7,465 nt of DNA from an uncultured Porphyromonadaceae bacterium. Its GTDB lineage: Bacteria; Bacteroidota; Bacteroidia; Bacteroidales; Muribaculaceae. Each line of letters opens with the position of its first letter. The stretch's first letter is position 1. The translations under genes were made by a program, and so were the position numbers. Shown piece by piece: positions 1-7,349 of the stretch. The stretch spans positions 1 through 7,465 of the forward strand of contig CAMWQY010000126.1 in the NCBI GenBank assembly GCA_947176355.1, written 5' to 3'. The notes under the pieces were generated by a model. The model ran no database searches. It was not told the origin of the DNA and saw only the letters and a list, made by a program, of their open reading frames with translations.

Positions 1-2097
1 GGAGGACCTTGGATAACTCCTGAAAACGGAATGCAAAAGATAGTGACGCTGAGACCGGGAGAAGAAGTCCCGACCGGTTTCCGACCTCTCGCATCTATAT
101 CCACTCCCCTTCCTGCAGAATCAACATTCATCGACACGCTGATACTCAAAGAGCGAGTCACATTACTTGACAACAAACCTCTGCAGATCACAGCTGATTT
201 CGGAACTACAAAAGAAATTCGCACCATCAGCTACACTGCAAGACCGAGAGGAAAAGGAGCTTACGGATCGATGAACATACCCGGTAAGCCACAAAAAGAC
301 TATTTCGGAGCTATGTATATCCTCTTCCCTCCTATTGGTGAACTCGAATGCAGCGAAGATGGCATCAACTGGACTACTGTCACATCCCTTCGAGGAATCG
401 AAGACGTAATCGGACATAAAAGCCGTCAGCGAACCATCAACTTTCCGCCGGTCAATGCCCGATATTTCCGCCTTAACATCCACGACTGGCAAGGTCCATC
501 GGAAAAACACAACAACCTGTATCTGGAAAACATACGCCTGATGAGCTATGACATGACCGACAACTGGGAAAACAAGAGCGGTCTACGTAGCGAACTTCCT
601 TCAGAATGCGCTATCGACCGGAAGTCAGATTTCAAAACCTTTGCCGGAGATGTCATCATCGGATATGCGCCGACAGGGGGACACGCCAAGCATGGACGTT
701 CAAAAATCGTTTGGAACGGCGATACCCTCACTGCCAAGACTTGGCTCGAGGCAGACGTATTGAGCGCGAAAGCTGCAGAAATACATTATAACAGTTACTT
801 CAAGGCTATTCATGACACCCTCGCCTCAATAGGATGCAAGCCCGGAGGTATGCAAATCGACAGCCATGAAGCCGGAATAGCAAACTGGACAGAAAAGATG
901 CCGGCTCATTTCAAGAGATTGCGTGGTTATGACATCGAAAGATGGATTCCGGCTCTCGGTGGTTACATAGTCGATAGTCGTGAAGCCTCGGAAAAATTCC
1001 TCAGCGACTTCAAACTCACCCTCAGCGAACTTGTCAGAGAACAGTTTTACGGCACGCTCGACTCCCTTTGCCGTCGCGATGGAGTGACACTGACGTCTCA
1101 AGCTATGCTCGGCTGCACTAACGACAATATAGCATCTCGTGGAACGGTAGCAAAACCTCAGGGAGAATTCTGGGGCTATCAGAAAAACGGAAACTACGAC
1201 TGCCTCGACGCTGCATCGGCAGCACACCTCTACGGAAAAAGAATTGCTTCCGGAGAAGCCTTCACAGATTCTCCTTATTTCTTCCCGGAAAATGAAAACG
1301 ATTCAACATGGAAAGAACGTGGATGGCATGAACTGCTGAGGATAGCAAACCTTGCATATTGCAAAGGGATAAATGAATTTGTGGTGTGCGCCTCTTCTTA
1401 TCAGCCATGGCTCGATAGGAAATATGATGACTCAGTAAGCGCTCATCCATATATCTTCCATCGTCACAATCCGGCATGGGACAAGAGCCGTGAACATTTC
1501 TGGGAGTACCAAGCACGTTGCTCACAGATGCTTCAGACGGGTCGCCCCGTAGTGGATATTCTTGTTTATATCGGCAGTGACCTTCCGGCAAAGACCATGG
1601 CATTCAAACTGCCTAAAATCCCGGAAGGATACAATTTCGACGTATGCACTCCTGCTTCCTTAAAGCAGTGGATAGAGAATCCGACAGAGCTATCACCGGA
1701 ATACAGAATACTCGCTGTCCAAGACCGTTCCAATATTTCCGAGGAAGCGGAAAAGATGTTTGAAATACTGAAAAAACGAGGTATGACCATCGTCAGATGC
1801 GATAAAGGAGAGACTCTTGCCGATGCATTAGCAAAGACAGGATTCTCCCCCGACTTATACATAAAGAGTGAAGACATACCGGAGAGCAAGGTATATTTCA
1901 CTCATCGTCAGACTGACGATGAAGATATCTACTTTGTCTACAACCACAGTCAAAAACCTTTCTCGACACCTTTGGAACTCCGGTCAGACAGAAAACAAAT
2001 TGAATACTGGAATCCTTTGACCGGCGAAAGACTCAGTAAAGAAGACTCAGCGTTAAGCCTTGAGCCATATCAAAGCCTTTTTATTGTGGCAAGATAA
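1..2097 (+). CDS. Glycoside hydrolase family 106-like protein (alpha-L-rhamnosidase type), 5'-truncated by the window edge
   Basis: This is the last 698 residues of a large glycosidase, expected to release terminal alpha-L-rhamnose from pectic or other glycans, probably in the periplasm. The frame is open from base 1. The ten residues before the first ATG (position 31) read GGPWITPENG, a typical GH106 segment running into MQKIV, so that ATG is internal. Numbering from base 1, residues about 40-185 look like an inserted F5/8-type beta-sandwich (SEDGINW, then ARYFRLNI). The catalytic barrel then resumes with DSHEAGIANW, RGYD, a GEAFTDSP segment and HRHNPAWD. The glutamates in DSHE (868-870) and GEA (1255-1257) are 129 residues apart, close to the spacing I recall for the catalytic pair of the Bacteroides enzyme BT0986. 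The protein ends just after a YWNPLTGE-type strand, with no further C-terminal module visible. Any signal peptide lies outside the window. Family assignment is from motif memory; substrate is inferred. Confidence 0.82.
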   Translation, partial: GGPWITPENGMQKIVTLRPGEEVPTGFRPLASISTPLPAESTFIDTLILKERVTLLDNKPLQITADFGTTKEIRTISYTARPRGKGAYGSMNIPGKPQKDYFGAMYILFPPIGELECSEDGINWTTVTSLRGIEDVIGHKSRQRTINFPPVNARYFRLNIHDWQGPSEKHNNLYLENIRLMSYDMTDNWENKSGLRSELPSECAIDRKSDFKTFAGDVIIGYAPTGGHAKHGRSKIVWNGDTLTAKTWLEADVLSAKAAEIHYNSYFKAIHDTLASIGCKPGGMQIDSHEAGIANWTEKMPAHFKRLRGYDIERWIPALGGYIVDSREASEKFLSDFKLTLSELVREQFYGTLDSLCRRDGVTLTSQAMLGCTNDNIASRGTVAKPQGEFWGYQKNGNYDCLDAASAAHLYGKRIASGEAFTDSPYFFPENENDSTWKERGWHELLRIANLAYCKGINEFVVCASSYQPWLDRKYDDSVSAHPYIFHRHNPAWDKSREHFWEYQARCSQMLQTGRPVVDILVYIGSDLPAKTMAFKLPKIPEGYNFDVCTPASLKQWIENPTELSPEYRILAVQDRSNISEEAEKMFEILKKRGMTIVRCDKGETLADALAKTGFSPDLYIKSEDIPESKVYFTHRQTDDEDIYFVYNHSQKPFSTPLELRSDRKQIEYWNPLTGERLSKEDSALSLEPYQSLFIVAR

Positions 2098-2107
2098 AAC
2101 AATGCAA
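2098..2107. other. 10-bp gap between convergent genes
   Basis: Only ten bases separate the stop codon of the GH106-like gene (TAA, 2095-2097) from the complement of the thrC stop codon (2108-2110). No GC-rich hairpin followed by a T-run is visible here or just inside either gene. The only inverted repeat is a weak AT-only one, AATTAT (2106-2111) with ATAATT (2123-2128). The two transcripts therefore probably overlap at their 3' ends or are terminated by another mechanism. Confidence 0.7.
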
Positions 2108-3412
2108 TTATTCAGACATCAGATAATTCTTGAAGTCTGCAAACTCAGATGTCATAGCCACCGATTGCTTCTCCCCTTTCATGAACTCCTGAAGACGCTC
2201 CGGGATTGCAATTTCTTTGCCGATTATTTCTACTACGGTATCATGGAATTTTGCCGGATGGGCTGTCTCAAGAAACAGACCGGTCTCCCCTTCCTTCAAT
2301 AGCTGTTTCAATGCCAAATATCCGCATGCTCCATGCGGATCGAGCACATAACCGGTCTTTTCATAACACTCCTTCATAGTCTTGGCTATCTCAGCATCAC
2401 TGAAAGTAGTGCCGCTTATCAATGAAGCAATCACCTCATGCTTTCTGGCATAGAGGTCGAGAACCCTGGCAAAATTGCTCGGATCGCCTACATCCATTGC
2501 GTTTGCAAGTGTCTGAACACTTGCCTTAGGATTGTACTCTCCGGTAAGAAGATAATTATAGAATATATCGTTGGCATTGTTTGCGGCAATAAAGCGCTTG
2601 ATAGGAAGACCCATTCGGTGTGCAATAAGTCCGGCTGTAATATTGCCGAAATTCCCGCTCGGAACACACACTACTATGTCCTTTTCCTTACCCAAAGCCT
2701 TTAGTTGGGCGTATGCGCTGAAATAGTAGAAAGCCTGAGGAAGGAAACGAGCCACATTGATCGAATTAGCCGATGTCAGGAGCATCTTAGAATTAAGTTC
2801 ATCGTCAAGGAAAGCACTCTTCACGAGTCTTTGACAATCGTCGAAGTTTCCATCCACTTCAACAGCCGTAATATTTTTTCCAAGGGTAGTGAATTGACAT
2901 TCCTGAATAGGACTTACCTTCCCTTTAGGATATAGCACAAATACATGAATACCATCCACTCCCAGGAAGCCGTTAGCAACTGCCGAACCCGTATCGCCAC
3001 TCGTAGCAACAAGCACATTGACAGTCTTTCCATCCGCCTTCTTGCCTATAAAATATTGCAACAACCGAGCCATGAATCGAGCTCCAACATCCTTAAATGC
3101 CAATGTAGGACCATGGAAGAGTTCCAGACTATAGATGTCTTTCTCCACCTCTACCACAGGAGTATCAAAGGAAAGAGTATCACGCACTATCTTTTCCAAA
3201 GCCTTCTGGTCCACATCCTCGCCGAAAAAAGACTCAGCCACTCTGACAGCGATATCTTGCAAAGATAGCTTATCGATATTTTCGAAAAAATCTTTTGGCA
3301 ATTTCTCAATCCTTTCCGGCATAAAGAGACCTCGGTCTGCTGCAAGACCTTTTACCACGGCATCACAGAGGGTGACTTCCGGAACTATATGATTAGTGCT
3401 GTAATATTTCAT
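2108..3412 (-). CDS. thrC: Threonine synthase (ThrC)
   Basis: This PLP enzyme converts O-phospho-L-homoserine and water to L-threonine and phosphate, the last step of threonine synthesis, in the cytosol. The 434 residues match the length of the E. coli-type enzyme (about 428). The N-terminal MKYYSTN is typical of the family. HGPTLAFKD carries the lysine that binds PLP (K107). ATSGDTGSAVANGF (136-149) and PSGNFGNITAGL (251-262) are the PLP and phosphate-binding loops, with SANSINVARFLPQ (214-226) between them and PHGACGY at 359-365. The frame stays open upstream to an ATG at 3556, but that would add 48 residues overlapping the preceding gene and unlike any ThrC N-terminus, so I start at 3412. 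It is the last gene of the operon, 59 bp after the homoserine kinase gene. No Shine-Dalgarno sequence or internal promoter is evident. All key residues are present. Confidence 0.97.
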   Translation of the reverse strand: MKYYSTNHIVPEVTLCDAVVKGLAADRGLFMPERIEKLPKDFFENIDKLSLQDIAVRVAESFFGEDVDQKALEKIVRDTLSFDTPVVEVEKDIYSLELFHGPTLAFKDVGARFMARLLQYFIGKKADGKTVNVLVATSGDTGSAVANGFLGVDGIHVFVLYPKGKVSPIQECQFTTLGKNITAVEVDGNFDDCQRLVKSAFLDDELNSKMLLTSANSINVARFLPQAFYYFSAYAQLKALGKEKDIVVCVPSGNFGNITAGLIAHRMGLPIKRFIAANNANDIFYNYLLTGEYNPKASVQTLANAMDVGDPSNFARVLDLYARKHEVIASLISGTTFSDAEIAKTMKECYEKTGYVLDPHGACGYLALKQLLKEGETGLFLETAHPAKFHDTVVEIIGKEIAIPERLQEFMKGEKQSVAMTSEFADFKNYLMSE

Positions 3413-3448
3413 AAGATTATTATTTAAGTTTGCTGATACGCACGTTGG

Positions 3449-3466
3449 CGCATGCGGAGCATGCTC
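3449..3466. repeat. Two abutting palindromes in the spacer before thrC
   Basis: CGCATGCG (3449-3456) and GAGCATGCTC (3457-3466) are each perfect palindromes and lie directly next to each other. Together they contain two copies of GCATGC (3450-3455 and 3459-3464) separated by three bases, so the operon mRNA could fold a six-pair stem with a three-base loop. No T-run follows it on the minus strand, so it is not a classic intrinsic terminator. It could be an mRNA processing or stability element, or a protein site. Function is unknown; the symmetry itself is plain in the sequence. Confidence 0.6.
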
Positions 3467-3471
3467 TATTA

Positions 3472-4713
3472 CTAAGTTTGCTTTTGATTTTTCAAATTCA
3501 TGAATTCTTGCATGAATTCTCCGAGTTTCAATAAGCCGTAGGCGCCATTGGCACATGTAGCCTCAGAATAGGATGAGACTTCATCGGAGTTGATTCCTTT
3601 ATACCACATTGTAAATGGTACAGGTTCTCCCTTATGAACCCTGAGCTCAACCGGAGTAGCATGATCAGGCATAAGCGCTATAGCTACCGGCTCATCCCAC
3701 TTAGATACTTCTTCAAGGATAGGACCAACAACCCTACGATCAAGATTTTCTATTGTCTTTATCTTAAGATCCAAGTCGCCATCATGTCCGGCTTCATCTG
3801 AAGCTTCGACGTGAAGAAATACGAAATCCGAATCTCTCAAAGCAGAAATGGCAGCGTTTGCCTTACCTTCATAATTAGTATCTGCAAGTCCGGTTGCCCC
3901 TTTCACATCTATTGGTGTCAATCCGGCGTATTTTCCTATTCCTCTGATAAGGTCAACGGCAGTTATGACTACGCCTGATTTAATCGAAGGAAACATTTCC
4001 TGAAGTGTAAGCATCGCAGGTCGGTAGCCACCACTCCAAGGCCAAATAGAATTTGCCTGAATTTTTCTTCCTTCATTAAATTGATGAGAAGAAAGCAACT
4101 TTTGTGATCGGATTATCAAATCATTAATCAGATCTGCAGTTTGCTGAGGGCTAAGCCTGCCTTCTTCGACAGGAGCATTCTCAATCGGACGCACGAGAAG
4201 AGCACCCCATTTTTCATTAGGATGGTCATGCGGAGGAGCACACTCAATGTATTTACTACCTCCTTTTATGATGAGCAAATGACGATATTGGATACCGGGA
4301 ATAAACTTCACTTTATCTGAACCTAATTCTTTATCAAGGAACGTTATCAATTCCCTCCCTTCATCAGTGGTCAGGTGCCCTCCATGATGATTCAGAATCT
4401 TTCCGTCGGCAAGAGTAATGATGTTGCATCTCAATGCCAATTCATCAGAAGCAAGATCGTAGCCGATGCTTGCCGCTTCGAGAGGACCACGACCTTCATA
4501 CACTTTAGTCATGTCATAGCCCAATATCGAAGCGTTTGCGACCTCACTTCCGGGTTGAAGACCCTCGGGGATTGTGACAAGCGATCCCGAACGCCCCATC
4601 TTCGCCAGCTCGTCGGAAGCCGGAGTTGAGGCATATTCAAGAGGAGTCTTTCCGCCAATGCTCCCTACCGGATGGTCGCTCATTCCATCGCCCAATATGA
4701 TAATGTGCTTCAT
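3472..4713 (-). CDS. ApgM-type protein, proposed homoserine kinase (non-orthologous replacement of ThrB)
   Basis: This 413-residue protein belongs to the archaeal-type, cofactor-independent phosphoglycerate mutase branch of the alkaline phosphatase superfamily. The metal-site motifs are all present: GDGMSD with D9, PGSEVAN with the likely nucleophile S56, HVEASDEAGHDGD with D306 and H310, MPDH with D350 and H351, and H360. NHHGGH (108-113), PPHDHP (160-165) and NSIWPWSGG (221-229) are also recognisable. The family would suggest phosphoglycerate mutase, but a position between thrA and thrC, with no GHMP-kinase ThrB in the window, fits the subfamily called proposed homoserine kinase (TIGR02535, from memory). 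It would then make O-phosphohomoserine, the substrate of ThrC. The start codon shares one base with the thrA stop (TGATG), implying translational coupling. The C-terminal tail ends in charged residues after a short EFMQEFM repeat. The superfamily is certain; the kinase role is inferred from context. Confidence 0.88.
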   Translation of the reverse strand: MKHIIILGDGMSDHPVGSIGGKTPLEYASTPASDELAKMGRSGSLVTIPEGLQPGSEVANASILGYDMTKVYEGRGPLEAASIGYDLASDELALRCNIITLADGKILNHHGGHLTTDEGRELITFLDKELGSDKVKFIPGIQYRHLLIIKGGSKYIECAPPHDHPNEKWGALLVRPIENAPVEEGRLSPQQTADLINDLIIRSQKLLSSHQFNEGRKIQANSIWPWSGGYRPAMLTLQEMFPSIKSGVVITAVDLIRGIGKYAGLTPIDVKGATGLADTNYEGKANAAISALRDSDFVFLHVEASDEAGHDGDLDLKIKTIENLDRRVVGPILEEVSKWDEPVAIALMPDHATPVELRVHKGEPVPFTMWYKGINSDEVSSYSEATCANGAYGLLKLGEFMQEFMNLKNQKQT

Positions 4714-7142
4714 CAGTTGTTGGCTATTGAGATGATATTTGCAAAAACTCCGGCTGCTGTCACAGCCGCTCCGGCTCCGTATCCTTGAATAAGCATCGGA
4801 TACTCCTTATATCGCTCTGTAGTAAGCATCACAATGTTGTTAGATCCTTCCAATTCATAGAAAGGATGTGTTGAATCTACAGCCTTAAGACCGATGGACA
4901 TCTTGCCTTTCTCCATTTTAGCTACAAAACGCCAACGCTTTCCTTCAGCTTCAAGCACCTTACGACGCTCTTCAAAGTCAGCATCAAGCTCAGGCAGATG
5001 TCTCCAAAAGTCTTCAATGTCCCCTTCGAGAAGCTCTTCAGGAATAAACAGATTTCGCTCTACGTCCTCTTGCTCTACATTATAGCCTCCTTCGCGAGTA
5101 AGGATCACGAGCTTTCGCATCACGTCGATTCCACTGAGATCAATACGGGGATCCGGCTCGCTATATCCAAGTTCTTTAGCAAGACGTACTGTCTCCGAGA
5201 ATGGCACTTCTGCTGAAATGGCATTGAAAATATAATTCAGAGTTCCACTTAGCACTGCCTCTATCTTCAAGATGCGGTCGCCGGAAGAACGAAGGTCGTT
5301 GATAGTGCCGATTATAGGCAATCCTGCTCCGACATTTGTCTCATATAGATATTTGACACCACGGCTCAAGGCAGTGTCTTTGAGCGACCTGTATATGTCA
5401 AACGAGCTTGAAGCAGCCACCTTATTCGCAGCCACTACGCTTATATTATGCTCTAAAAGAGTCTGATAAAGTTGCGCTATCTCTTTCGAAGCAGTGCAGT
5501 CGACAAAAACGCTGTTGAAGATATTCATACCGACCACTTCATCAAGCAACTTATCCGGATTGCTCTTAATGCCATCCTTCTCAAGAATTTCACGATAATT
5601 GAGCAAATCGATACCATCTCTTGAGAAAATAGCCTTGCGGCTGGATGCGATCCCTACTACATTGAGCTTCAGCCTATGGGTCTTCATCAGTTCATCTTTC
5701 TGCGATGCAATCTGCTCAATCAGCATACCGCCTACTGTCCCAATGCCACAGATAAACAGATTCAGCTCCTTATATTCGCTAAGGAAGAATGAGTCGTGGA
5801 TCACATTGAGTGATTTACGCAGAAAACGTCCGTCAACGACAAACGAGATGTTAGTCTCACTTGCACCCTGAGCACACGCTATCACACTGATGCCGCTTCT
5901 GCCAAGAGTACCGAAAAGCTTACCGGCAATGCCGGGTGTATGCTTCATATTCTCACCTACAATAGCTATTGTAGCCAATCCTTTCTCCAAGAACATCGGA
6001 TTCATCGCGCCTGTAGCTATTTCCTTCTCAAATTCATGATTAAGGACCCGCACAGCTTCTTCTGCATCAACATCACGCACACCGACAGATGTTGAGTTTT
6101 CAGAAGATGCCTGAGAGACAAGGAAGACAGATATTCCATTGTCAGCAAGAGCTGAGAATATTCTGCGGTTGACACCAATTACACCTACCATCGACAATCC
6201 GGTCACCGTAATCAGCGAAGTGCCGCTGATGCTTGATATACCCTTGATAGGCTTACTGTCATCTTCTATATGGGCGCGTATTATTGACCCCGGACCATCG
6301 GGATTAAAGGTATTCTTTACCAAAATTGGAATATTCTTTACGCACACGGGATAGATCGTAGGAGGATAGATCACCTTTGCGCCAAAGTTGGAAAGCTCCA
6401 TTGCCTCAAGATATGTGAGAGAATTGATGGTGTAAGCCGTAGGGATGACACGCGGATCGGCTGTCATGAATCCATCTACATCAGTCCATATTTCAAGCAC
6501 TTCCGCATCAAGCGTAGCGGCTATGATAGAGGCAGTGTAGTCGCTGCCTCCACGACCTAAATTGGACACATCTCCGGTATTGGCGTCGGTGGAAATAAAT
6601 CCTGGCACGATATGAATTCCTTTCACGTGCTTGCCGAATTCTTCTTTCACTAATTTTTGAGTGAGTTCAGATGCAAGGATCACCCTGTTATGTTTATTCT
6701 CAGTCTTAATAAAATCCCGAGAATCATGAAGTTCAGAGCCTGCAATAAGCCTTGTGACAATCCTTGAACTCAGGCGTTCACCATAGCTGACGATCAGTGC
6801 CCGAGTCTTCTCGCTTATATCTTTTATCAGGGAAAGACCATGATAGATTGAAGCTATTTCTGCAAGAAGGACATCTATTTCTTCTATCAATTCTTCCTGA
6901 CCCTCTGTGATGATACTTTTGATAAGGTCATGATGACGCCTATATAGCTTATCCAGGCCTTCCTTATATGCAGGATCGCCGGATGTAGCAAGGTTTGCCG
7001 TATTCAAAAGCAAATCAGTGACTCCACCGAGCGCACTAACCACCACAATAGAAGGGGAATCCTGCCCCTCCACTATTTTTTTAAGATTCGTGAGGCTCTC
7101 ATAAGAACCTACAGAAGAACCTCCGAATTTCAGTACCTTCAT
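4713..7142 (-). CDS. thrA: Bifunctional aspartokinase / homoserine dehydrogenase (ThrA)
   Basis: This 809-residue cytosolic enzyme phosphorylates aspartate and, in its second half, reduces aspartate semialdehyde to homoserine. The kinase domain covers roughly residues 1-290: KFGGSSV (5-11), SALGG (36-40), GERLSSR (121-127), GRGGSDYTA (196-204) and WTDVDGF to DPR (219-231). Two ACT regulatory segments follow (about 305-450), with QASSENS (344-350) and QGASETNISFVV (425-436), so feedback control by threonine is likely. The dehydrogenase has the dinucleotide fold GIGTVGG (466-472), ANK (572-574), ETNVGAGLPII (601-611), SGTLNYIF (632-639), EPDPR and D668 to K677, then GYGAGAAVTAAG. Length matches E. 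coli ThrA (820). An in-frame ATG at 7217 lies upstream of the promoter and would add 25 residues before the conserved MKVLKFGGSS, so 7142 is the start. It is the first gene of the operon, and its stop overlaps the next start by one base. No defects are seen. Confidence 0.98.
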   Translation of the reverse strand: MKVLKFGGSSVGSYESLTNLKKIVEGQDSPSIVVVSALGGVTDLLLNTANLATSGDPAYKEGLDKLYRRHHDLIKSIITEGQEELIEEIDVLLAEIASIYHGLSLIKDISEKTRALIVSYGERLSSRIVTRLIAGSELHDSRDFIKTENKHNRVILASELTQKLVKEEFGKHVKGIHIVPGFISTDANTGDVSNLGRGGSDYTASIIAATLDAEVLEIWTDVDGFMTADPRVIPTAYTINSLTYLEAMELSNFGAKVIYPPTIYPVCVKNIPILVKNTFNPDGPGSIIRAHIEDDSKPIKGISSISGTSLITVTGLSMVGVIGVNRRIFSALADNGISVFLVSQASSENSTSVGVRDVDAEEAVRVLNHEFEKEIATGAMNPMFLEKGLATIAIVGENMKHTPGIAGKLFGTLGRSGISVIACAQGASETNISFVVDGRFLRKSLNVIHDSFFLSEYKELNLFICGIGTVGGMLIEQIASQKDELMKTHRLKLNVVGIASSRKAIFSRDGIDLLNYREILEKDGIKSNPDKLLDEVVGMNIFNSVFVDCTASKEIAQLYQTLLEHNISVVAANKVAASSSFDIYRSLKDTALSRGVKYLYETNVGAGLPIIGTINDLRSSGDRILKIEAVLSGTLNYIFNAISAEVPFSETVRLAKELGYSEPDPRIDLSGIDVMRKLVILTREGGYNVEQEDVERNLFIPEELLEGDIEDFWRHLPELDADFEERRKVLEAEGKRWRFVAKMEKGKMSIGLKAVDSTHPFYELEGSNNIVMLTTERYKEYPMLIQGYGAGAAVTAAGVFANIISIANN

Positions 7143-7165
7143 ATTGTTATTGTCGTTTAAAGTCG

Positions 7166-7197
7166 CAAATTTAATCAATTTTATAATAATAAGCAAA
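7166..7197 (-). promoter_or_regulatory. Bacteroidota-type promoter of the threonine operon
   Basis: On the minus strand TTTG (7197-7194) is followed after exactly 20 bp by TAAATTTG (7173-7166), a full match to the Bacteroidota consensus TTTG / TAnnTTTG. Transcription should start near 7158-7162, leaving a leader of about 20 nt before thrA. That is too short for a leader-peptide attenuator or riboswitch, so control is more likely at initiation or by enzyme feedback. No Shine-Dalgarno sequence is evident; the leader is A-rich just before the ATG. Confidence 0.8.
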
Positions 7198-7313
7198 CTT
7201 TTTTCACAATTTGCCATTGATGAAACCCAAACTAACTATGGAATATCATAATTTACAATGAAGTGAAAACAAACAATAATTTGCGGCTTCTTTTAATAAA
7301 AAATCATTGAATA
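7198..7313. other. AT-rich region between the two divergent promoters
   Basis: These 116 bases lie between the -33 boxes of the thrA promoter and the plus-strand promoter. No gene, strong inverted repeat or tandem repeat is apparent to me. It would be the natural place for a regulator to bind both promoters, but I see no clear operator. Together with the promoters and the leader it makes up the 323 bases (7143-7465) without a protein gene. Confidence 0.5.
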
Positions 7314-7345
7314 TTTGGCAGTTTCGAATTTTTGTATTAATTTTG
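7314..7345 (+). promoter_or_regulatory. Bacteroidota-type promoter reading rightwards
   Basis: TTTG (7314-7317), a 20-bp spacer and TAATTTTG (7338-7345) again match the Bacteroidota promoter consensus in full, with the same spacing as the divergent thrA promoter. Transcription should start at about 7349-7353 and run out of the window. The target is a gene or RNA beyond position 7465. Confidence 0.78.
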
Positions 7346-7349
7346 CGCC

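Noticed and set aside
163..1901. Antisense open frames opposite the GH106-like gene (for example 826-1227 and 1262-1603)
   Set aside because: They resemble no protein family, have no promoter I can see, and overlap a well-supported gene on the other strand.
3499..3520. Direct repeat CATGAATTCT (3499-3508 and 3511-3520)
   Set aside because: It lies inside the kinase gene and simply encodes the repeated EFM in the tail. Two copies 2 bp apart are not evidence of a larger repeat.
2108..3556. A longer ThrC starting at 3556
   Set aside because: The extra 48 residues overlap the end of the kinase gene, include spacer sequence, and do not resemble any ThrC N-terminus. MKYYSTN at 3412 fits the family.
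7143..7217. A ThrA start at 7217, adding 25 residues
   Set aside because: That ATG is upstream of the -33 box at 7194-7197, and the added residues come from promoter DNA. The conserved MKVLKFGGSS begins at 7142.
7276..7283. A second -7-like element, ATAATTTG, on the plus strand
   Set aside because: The first two bases do not match TA, while a full-consensus promoter lies 60 bp downstream.
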